Positions 58,265-64,000 of a stretch of DNA of 64,000 nt are shown piece after piece. The number at the start of each line of letters is the position of its first letter. Position 1 is the stretch's first letter. Origin of the DNA: Halieaceae bacterium MED-G27 (GTDB taxonomy: Bacteria > Pseudomonadota > Gammaproteobacteria > Pseudomonadales > Halieaceae); the NCBI GenBank assembly GCA_002456975.1, contig NTKA01000003.1, forward strand, positions 23,689 through 87,688, written 5' to 3'. Under the pieces are notes generated by a model. That model was not told the DNA's origin, searched no databases, and saw only the letters and a list, made by a program, of their open reading frames with translations. The position numbers and the translations under genes were made by a program.

Positions 58265-59691
58265 GACACCGCCTCTAATTGCGCAGGATTAACAAAGTGA
58301 CCGGCAATCGCTGCAGCTGCCGCCATTGCAGGACTCACTAGGTGGGTGCGACCACCAGCTCCTTGGCGCCCTTCAAAGTTCCGGTTTGAAGTGCTCGCAC
58401 ACCGCTTACCGGGCTCCAGACGATCGGCGTTCATAGCGAGGCACATAGAGCAACCCGGCGAGCGCCACTCGAGGCCTGCGTTAATAAATATCTGATCGAG
58501 CCCTTCTTCCTCGGCCTGACGCTTCACCAAGCCTGAACCGGGAACAACGAGCGCTCGCTCTACATTCGCCGCCTTTTTTCTGCCTTTGACCACTTCAGCC
58601 GCCGCACGCATATCCTCAATGCGCGCGTTCGTGCAAGAACCAATGAAAACCATATCAACAGCGATGGAAGAGATTGGCTCACCACCCCTCAAGCCCATGT
58701 ATTCGAGTGCTCGTTCATAGCCTTTCCGCTGGCTCTCGCTAGCATTGGCATCGAGCGTTGGTACTGAGTCGTTGATGCTGACAACCATCTCGGGCGACGT
58801 GCCCCAGGTAACGTGAGGCTTTATCACGGTTGCATCCAGCTCGATATCAACGTCGAAATGCGCACCCGGGTCGCTGTACAGAGTGTTCCAGAACGCTAGG
58901 GCCCTATCCCACTCGTCGCCAGTCGGAGCCATCGGACGGCCCGCTACGTACTCGAGGGTTTTTTCGTCTACGGCTACCATGCCAACGCGCGCACCCGCCT
59001 CGATTGCCATGTTACAGAGAGTCATCCGACCTTCCATCGACAGGTCTCGTACCGCGCTACCCGCGAACTCTAGTGCGCAGCCGGTTGCACCGGCTGTGCC
59101 AATCTGACCAATCACCGCCAATGCCAGATCTTTTGCCGTGACACCGGCGGCAACCTCACCCTCGATACGAATTCGAAAATTTTTCATTTTTCGCGTCAGC
59201 AAACACTGAGTCGCTAACACGTGCTCTACCTCTGATGTCCCGATCCCGTGCGCGAGCGAACCAAACGCACCGTGGGTGGCTGTGTGCGAATCACCGCAGA
59301 CGATGGTCATACCGGGTAGTGTGGCGCCCTGCTCGGGGCCCATGACGTGAACAATACCCTGGCGATTGTCAGCCAAATCGATCAGAGGAATACCAAAACG
59401 GTCGCAATTCGTGTCGAGAGTTTCCAACTGTAAGCGGCTGGTGGCATCGTCTACCCCCGAGTAACCGGGCATCGCTCGCTCCGCCGGGTCAGTTGATACA
59501 TTGTGATCCGGCACCGCAATATTGGCGCTGATCCGGTGTGGAGCTCGGCTGGCTAGATCTAGACCCTCGAACGCCTGTGGTGATGTCACCTCGTGCAACA
59601 GGTGTCGATCTATATACAGTAGGGCCGAGCCATCCTCGCGCTGCTCAACCAAATGGCTATCCCATAGTTTGTCGTAAAGCGTTTTCGCCAC
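58261..59691 (-). CDS. leuC: 3-isopropylmalate dehydratase, large subunit
   Basis: Isomerises 2- to 3-isopropylmalate with a [4Fe-4S] cluster, 476 residues. The Fe-S cysteines are in [13 protein letters not shown] and [27 protein letters not shown] is typical. The start is a GTG at 59691 ([10 protein letters not shown], like MAKTLY in E. coli), supported by GGGAG six bases before; a TTG at 59703 would add four residues over that binding site. First gene of the leu array. Confidence 0.97.
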   Translation of the reverse strand: MAKTLYDKLWDSHLVEQREDGSALLYIDRHLLHEVTSPQAFEGLDLASRAPHRISANIAVPDHNVSTDPAERAMPGYSGVDDATSRLQLETLDTNCDRFGIPLIDLADNRQGIVHVMGPEQGATLPGMTIVCGDSHTATHGAFGSLAHGIGTSEVEHVLATQCLLTRKMKNFRIRIEGEVAAGVTAKDLALAVIGQIGTAGATGCALEFAGSAVRDLSMEGRMTLCNMAIEAGARVGMVAVDEKTLEYVAGRPMAPTGDEWDRALAFWNTLYSDPGAHFDVDIELDATVIKPHVTWGTSPEMVVSINDSVPTLDANASESQRKGYERALEYMGLRGGEPISSIAVDMVFIGSCTNARIEDMRAAAEVVKGRKKAANVERALVVPGSGLVKRQAEEEGLDQIFINAGLEWRSPGCSMCLAMNADRLEPGKRCASTSNRNFEGRQGAGGRTHLVSPAMAAAAAIAGHFVNPAQLEAVS

Positions 59692-59805
59692 ATCTGCTCC
59701 CAATGTTATTGAGCACCTTTCGATGCGTCACAATCAACGGCTAGGGTTCAAAAAAGGCGCGCAGGATATCACAAACGCGATGCCCGGTTGTGCGCGTCTG
59801 AACGG

Positions 59806-61980
59806 CTAATTCGACCGATGATGTCGAATAGCCCAGCATCGGTGAATCTTTGGTGAGCGTGCGAAGTCCGGCGGAATGGTGCGGGCAGTGATGTCTTCGA
59901 TGTTAAATTTAGAGGTCAAGGCATCATCGAGAACGAAACGTCTATTGTTGTTTGAAAAATACAGCACACCCTGTTGGTCTAAGCGGTTCATGGTTAGCTC
60001 GATTAAGCGCTTGTGATCGGTCTGCACATCAAAGTCTTCGGAGCGTTTTGAGTTAGAAAAAGTGGGAGGGTCGAGCAAAATGATGTCATAGATTTGCTCG
60101 TCGCCCTCGAGCCAGGTCAAAACATCCTCACGAACAGCTCGGTGTTGGGCCTCTGATAGTCCATTGACCGCCAAATTTTCTCGATACCAATTGATGTAGG
60201 TGTTGGAGAGATCCACGCTGGTGCTGTAGCGAGCGCCACCTACAGCAGCCTGAACACTCGCGACTCCCGTGTAAGAAAAGAGATTCAGAAATCGTTTGCC
60301 ACTAACCGTCTTCTGAATCAGCTGGCGCAACGGACGATGATCGAGGAAAAGTCCGGTATCGAGGTAATCGTGGAGATTGACCAATAACTTAGCCCCGTGC
60401 TCAACAACGACCAGCTTCTCGCGGGTTTGCCCGATCCGTTCGTACTGACTTAAACCCCTTTGACGCTTTCTTTGCTTTACCGCTATCTTGTCCGGGCTCT
60501 TATCGCAATACCTTGCGACCGCTGAGATCACTTCCTCGAAGCGTCGCTCTGCTGAATCAGTATCCACGGACTTGGGCGCCGCGTATTCGGCCACCTGTAC
60601 TTCATCACCATAAATATCAATCGCAGCAGCGTACTCCGGCATGTCGGCATCGTAGAGCCGGTAACAACTCACCTGCTCATCTCTCAGCCATGCCGACAAG
60701 CGTTTGTGATTTTTTTTCAGCCGATTCGCCACCATTTGTGCACCGTCACTCAGTGGCTTACCGACATTTGATTCGGATAAGTCCGCCTGAGCGGCCACTC
60801 GATCACTGAGTCGATTGCTCTGATCGAGTTCGAAGAGGTATACCGCGATATCTAGAGGACCGCTTTTTAGCGCGTATTGCTTGTGACTCCTGAGTCCTAT
60901 ATTCCTGGCGTGGGTGGGTTCCGAGGCCACCACTCCAACCGACCACCCTTGAAAGCAGTCGTGCAGCTTTTCACCGAGTGCACGATATAACTGCGTCGCC
61001 GACTCCTTGGTGCCAAGACGCTCACCCCAGGGCGGGTTGGTTACAATTAGCCCGTTAGCGATTGGTCGATGCGACGGCTTGACCACGTCGGCAAGCGGCT
61101 TTCGCCTGACTCTGACCACCTGATTCAGGTCAAGCCGACTCGCATTCTCTTCCGCTCGCTTTATCGCCGACAGATCACCATCGTATCCCCTAATTTCCAC
61201 ACCCTCGGGTAACTGGGTAAGCGCTCTCGATCGGGCATCAGCCAGGATGGCACGCCACTGGGCCTCATTGTGTTGCGACCAGCCAAAAAAGCCAAAGTAC
61301 TTCCGCTCAAGCGAGGGCGCCCTATCGAGCGCGATCAACGCCGCTTCAATCAGTAGTGTCCCGGAGCCACACATAGGGTCTATCAGCACCCCACCGTTCG
61401 ACACAGTGTCCGACCAACCACAGCGATAAAGTACCGCGGCCGCCACATTCTCCTTTAGCGGTGCCTTGCCGCCATCGAGGCGATAGCCTCGCCGATGCAA
61501 ACTCTCGCCCGATAAATCAATGCTCAACGTTAAGCGACCTTTACTCAGCTGAGCGACAATCCGGATATCAGGGTTCGACTTCGAGACCGAGGGACGCAGT
61601 AGACCATCCTCTCTGAAGCGATCGACGATGCCATCTTTGATTTTTAACGCACCAAAGTGTGTGTTCTTGATATAGCTAGTTTGCCCTCGAAACTCGACAG
61701 CAAAGCCGCTCTTCGACGTGAAATGAGACGGCCAGTCCACCGCTTTTACCGCGCGGTAAACAGTATCGGTTGAGTCGACCACAGATTCCGAAATTCGCAC
61801 CAACAAGCGATTTGCAAGCCGACTCCACAGACACGCTCGGTAAGCAAACGAGAGCGCACCCTCGCACTCCACCCCTGCAGGAGTCTCTCGAATATCACTG
61901 GCACCGAGTTGTTTGAGCTCCACGGCTAGCAGACTTCCCACACCGACCGGGCATGTGGCCAGATACCGAAAATCAGTCAC
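59806..61980 (-). CDS. rlmL: fused 23S rRNA methyltransferase RlmKL
   Basis: Two SAM methyltransferases in one chain: the N-terminal THUMP/RlmL half methylates G2445 (m2G) and the C-terminal RlmK half methylates G2069 (m7G) of 23S rRNA. It has 724 residues. LDLSGESLHRRGYR-like THUMP end, LIDPMCGSGTLLIEA and VTNPPWGERLG mark RlmL; RFLNLFSYTGVASVQAA and LLDPPTFSNSKRSED mark RlmK. The start is GTG 61980, overlapping the upstream stop by four bases (GTGA); the longer reading from 62028 is inside the neighbouring gene and beyond the family N-terminus. Confidence 0.95.
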   Translation of the reverse strand: MTDFRYLATCPVGVGSLLAVELKQLGASDIRETPAGVECEGALSFAYRACLWSRLANRLLVRISESVVDSTDTVYRAVKAVDWPSHFTSKSGFAVEFRGQTSYIKNTHFGALKIKDGIVDRFREDGLLRPSVSKSNPDIRIVAQLSKGRLTLSIDLSGESLHRRGYRLDGGKAPLKENVAAAVLYRCGWSDTVSNGGVLIDPMCGSGTLLIEAALIALDRAPSLERKYFGFFGWSQHNEAQWRAILADARSRALTQLPEGVEIRGYDGDLSAIKRAEENASRLDLNQVVRVRRKPLADVVKPSHRPIANGLIVTNPPWGERLGTKESATQLYRALGEKLHDCFQGWSVGVVASEPTHARNIGLRSHKQYALKSGPLDIAVYLFELDQSNRLSDRVAAQADLSESNVGKPLSDGAQMVANRLKKNHKRLSAWLRDEQVSCYRLYDADMPEYAAAIDIYGDEVQVAEYAAPKSVDTDSAERRFEEVISAVARYCDKSPDKIAVKQRKRQRGLSQYERIGQTREKLVVVEHGAKLLVNLHDYLDTGLFLDHRPLRQLIQKTVSGKRFLNLFSYTGVASVQAAVGGARYSTSVDLSNTYINWYRENLAVNGLSEAQHRAVREDVLTWLEGDEQIYDIILLDPPTFSNSKRSEDFDVQTDHKRLIELTMNRLDQQGVLYFSNNNRRFVLDDALTSKFNIEDITARTIPPDFARSPKIHRCWAIRHHRSN

Positions 61981-63017
61981 TGCGTGGGGTTCTCCAACGC
62001 GAAAATAGAAGCCAAAGTCCTTTGCCATTCCCTACTCTGGGCGTCGAGGGTGCCCGACAACTGATAAACCGCCTCGTCCGTTTCTACCACCGTTGCCCTA
62101 CCCTCACTTTCTAATTCGACCACCAACTCATACAACTCCTGCTGGTGCAGTTTATACGCGCGGTAAGTGGCATACGCTGAATTGAGCCGGACAAACTCGC
62201 TCTGTCCTCTATCGCTTTGACGCTGCGCTAGCCGCTGTGAGCGGTCGCGCAGCCAGAGCAGTTGCTCACGACTGGAGCGTCGCCAGAGGGTATAAGCATC
62301 TAACAACTGGTTTTTCTGTTCCACACGCTGCTCATCGATAGCATCAACGAACAGTATCTCGTAATCCCTTAAGCGATTGATTCGGGCGAGCATTGGATCA
62401 TTCGCTGCCGGTATACGGACAACGCCCCACTCCCCGAGGTCCTCACTTTGTTTTAGATAGCCCGCAAACGCGTCGCTCAAAGTCAGCGCGTATCGAAGCT
62501 CTGATATCGTTTGCAACCGCCGTGCATTAAGCGATGCCCGGTGCGCCTCGCTTTCAAGTGCCTCCGCAAACTGAGTAAAAACCGCCTGATAGGGATCGCT
62601 TTCTACGTCAACGTAATCACCAGCAGTCGTTTCGTAACGGTAAACCGTGTCCAAGATGGAGCGCCCAGAGACTGATTTAGCCCTCACTCGGAGATAAACC
62701 TGCTCCCCGTTCGATTGTTCAAGTGAAACCAGACACAGCACATGAGGCAATGTTGATGCTGCTTCAAACACTCTAACGGCACCCCATTGCTGCGAGAACT
62801 CTAAAGATTCCTTGAGTAATGCTGCAATTAACTGCGCTTCACTATTCCTAAATGACCGCTCGATATCGGTGGCATCAGACGGCAGCGTCATTGGCTTAAC
62901 AACAATACCGACATCAAGGTCGCGCGTAACATTAGTTGCCAACAGATCCATACTTAAAGACAGCAAAGCACCAAAAAGTACGACCGTTCTCAAAAAGAAG
63001 AATCGATAAAAGCGCAT
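61977..63017 (-). CDS. exported protein of unknown function
   Basis: Not recognised. A 346-residue protein with an N-terminal signal peptide or anchor (FFFLRTVVLFGALLSLSMDLLA), a mixed alpha/beta part (about 30-190), and a C-terminal helical half rich in Arg, Gln and Glu (RDRSQRLAQRQSDRGQSE) that looks like a coiled coil. It is translationally coupled on both sides: TAATG with the lipoprotein gene upstream and GTGA with rlmL downstream. Likely periplasmic; its partner may be the upstream lipoprotein. Confidence 0.75.
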   Translation of the reverse strand: MRFYRFFFLRTVVLFGALLSLSMDLLATNVTRDLDVGIVVKPMTLPSDATDIERSFRNSEAQLIAALLKESLEFSQQWGAVRVFEAASTLPHVLCLVSLEQSNGEQVYLRVRAKSVSGRSILDTVYRYETTAGDYVDVESDPYQAVFTQFAEALESEAHRASLNARRLQTISELRYALTLSDAFAGYLKQSEDLGEWGVVRIPAANDPMLARINRLRDYEILFVDAIDEQRVEQKNQLLDAYTLWRRSSREQLLWLRDRSQRLAQRQSDRGQSEFVRLNSAYATYRAYKLHQQELYELVVELESEGRATVVETDEAVYQLSGTLDAQSREWQRTLASIFALENPTQ

Positions 63018-63739
63018 TAAGGTGACTCTTTCTGGGTGGTGCAGACGGTACCTCGAGTCAAGGTTCGTTCGCAGCGATAGCCTAACTCACCGGGATCATA
63101 TCGGGTGAAATACTGATTAAAGCGAAACGGATAGGCACTCGAACCTGTTGCAACAACTGTCGTCATGAGCAACGTATCGCGCGATTGTGAAACAGAGAAA
63201 CGGTGCGAGACTTCTAAGCCCTCAAACAATTGCAACTCGAATAAGAGCTGATCAGCATCCCAACCGCAGCGCTGGGCACCCACCACATCGACCGTTTGCG
63301 AAAAACCGGTGGTGCCATGACTCACAGCGCAATCGAGCGCGAAACTATTGTCTCGCTTGATCCTTACCCGAGAATCGTCCTGATAAATTTCTAGCAAGGT
63401 TGGCTCCGTAATCACTTCGGTCAGCCGCGCCAAGGTCACAAGTTCATTTGAATTGGGCAGCGCTGAGGCCACGAAAGGTCTGACATCTTCGGCAGCCCGA
63501 GCAAGCCTTGCAGCCTCACGCTGAACCCTTCGGGCGATGGTTGACAGCTGCTCATTGAGATTATCGCTTCGTGAGTAATCAACCTCCCAAAACCCTGCCA
63601 ATGACTGAGGCGTCGCCGGGCGAAGTTCAGTAATCGTCTCATCGGTCGCCGCACATCCATTGAGCAACAGTAAAAGCGCAACCCCAGAGATCACCAAACT
63701 GCGGCAACCAAACAATACGTGACAATCTACAACGCTCAA
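63017..63739 (-). CDS. lipoprotein of unknown function
   Basis: Not recognised. A 240-residue protein with a lipoprotein signal (VALLLLLNGC, Cys about 29), then a domain opening with LAGFWEVDYSRSDNLNEQL and ending in beta-rich sequence with four Cys (CAVSH, AQRCGWD, YRCERTL, VCTT). The phrase GFWEVDYSRSD is reminiscent of lipocalin-like or DUF-type lipoproteins, but no family can be named. Its stop is joined to the next gene by TAATG. Confidence 0.77.
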   Translation of the reverse strand: MSVVDCHVLFGCRSLVISGVALLLLLNGCAATDETITELRPATPQSLAGFWEVDYSRSDNLNEQLSTIARRVQREAARLARAAEDVRPFVASALPNSNELVTLARLTEVITEPTLLEIYQDDSRVRIKRDNSFALDCAVSHGTTGFSQTVDVVGAQRCGWDADQLLFELQLFEGLEVSHRFSVSQSRDTLLMTTVVATGSSAYPFRFNQYFTRYDPGELGYRCERTLTRGTVCTTQKESP

Positions 63740-63839
63740 TGGAATGACCTATCAGAAAATCGGTGTCGAGGTGATCGGGGACACTGTAGCTTGCAACCCC
63801 GACCTCACCAAAAGCGCCTCAGGAGCCCTGCTTGGCTGG

Positions 63840-64000
63840 CTAGCCGAGACTCGCTTCTCCCCAAGTATTGAAGCCGGCAATGGTCGGGGTGCCGGGTAAA
63901 TACATTTGCTCCAGCTCATCGAGCTTGAAGCCTGCATCGGCGAGTAAACCCGCTGTATCCCTGTTAATGTGACAACCACCGAACACTTTTTTCCATAGGG
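63840..64000 (-). CDS. class I SAM-dependent methyltransferase, C-terminal end (5' end outside window)
   Basis: The last 52 or so codons of a gene entering from the right edge. The frame reads LWKKVFGGCHINRDTAGLL, then FKLDELEQMYLPGTPTIAGF and NTWGEA, before a TAG at 63840-63842. This C-terminus (GGCHxxRdt...yLPGTP...Gyn.wG) is typical of UbiE-like/DUF methyltransferases acting on small molecules. The SAM-binding part lies outside, so the substrate cannot be guessed. Confidence 0.78.
   Translation of the reverse strand, partial: LWKKVFGGCHINRDTAGLLADAGFKLDELEQMYLPGTPTIAGFNTWGEASLG

Noticed and set aside
59692..59805. A leucine leader peptide or attenuator upstream of leuC.
   Set aside because: No run of Leu codons and no alternative hairpins can be seen in the 114 bases before leuC.
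63752..63979. A 75-residue reading frame on the minus strand at the right edge.
   Set aside because: It is an out-of-frame shadow of the methyltransferase C-terminus, whose frame carries the recognisable GGCH and YLPGTP motifs.
1..64000. CRISPR arrays, insertion sequences, phage genes or known defence systems.
   Set aside because: No regularly spaced direct repeats, cas genes, transposases or defence-type proteins were recognised anywhere in the window.

Overview
The window looks like a chromosomal segment of a marine-type aerobic gammaproteobacterium with moderate GC. The long run leuC-leuD-leuB-asd-fimV-truA-trpF ... accD-folC-SPOR-cvpA-purF-metZ, the ffs-dnaX-recR-rnd block and the cysS-glnS-ppiB-lpxH block follow the gene order known from Pseudomonas and relatives. 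The lipoprotein-type PQQ alcohol dehydrogenase, the P450, the indolepyruvate-type oxidoreductase and the oxygen-dependent tRNA hydroxylase MiaE fit an OM60/NOR5-like (Halieaceae/Cellvibrionales) heterotroph. That placement is an inference from gene content only.

Layout. 1-7.1 kb: partial topA, a small membrane protein, a glutaredoxin-like gene and a SpoU methyltransferase whose start codons almost touch, a PQQ/haem alcohol dehydrogenase, and a MoxR/CoxE-type ATPase plus VWA pair. 7.2-13.0 kb: a minus-strand array of 4.5S RNA, dnaX (with a complete -1 frameshift cassette), recR, rnd, a MATE pump, a YcgL protein and a membrane protein. 13.1-18.1 kb: a self-regulated RND efflux operon (adaptor, pump, TetR) behind two identical-architecture palindromic operators. 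18.5-22.3 kb: tRNA-Arg and an accessory patch with a collagen-like/YadA-head-like surface protein cut by one amber codon, its Fn3 partner, and a lipoprotein metallopeptidase gene with three lesions.

22.6-29.5 kb: a cytochrome P450, an Lrp regulator divergent from a three-domain 2-oxoacid:ferredoxin oxidoreductase and a leucine-dehydrogenase-like enzyme (a likely amino-acid oxidation module), then tRNA-His and tRNA-Pro. 29.6-37.2 kb: folD, an epoxide-hydrolase-like enzyme, cysS, glnS, ppiB, lpxH, miaE and a DUF1289 protein. 37.3-43.8 kb: acnB, then a MoxR-DUF58-transglutaminase operon in which MoxR carries two and the transglutaminase one in-frame stop, although the three genes keep their coupled TGATG junctions. 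43.8-59.7 kb: the compact biosynthetic array metZ ... leuC, with trpBA inserted after trpF and a one-base frameshift in fimV. 59.8-64 kb: rlmKL, two unrecognised exported proteins, and the 3' end of a methyltransferase gene.

The most striking signal no single feature explains is the set of five interrupted minus-strand genes (six in-frame stops and two single-base shifts), all with otherwise well-preserved reading frames. At two of the stops the ancestral codon is clearly glutamine (MoxR ATQNP; collagen GPQGPQGE), meaning a C-to-T change on the coding strand. Recent strain-level gene loss, sequence error, and readthrough are all possible.
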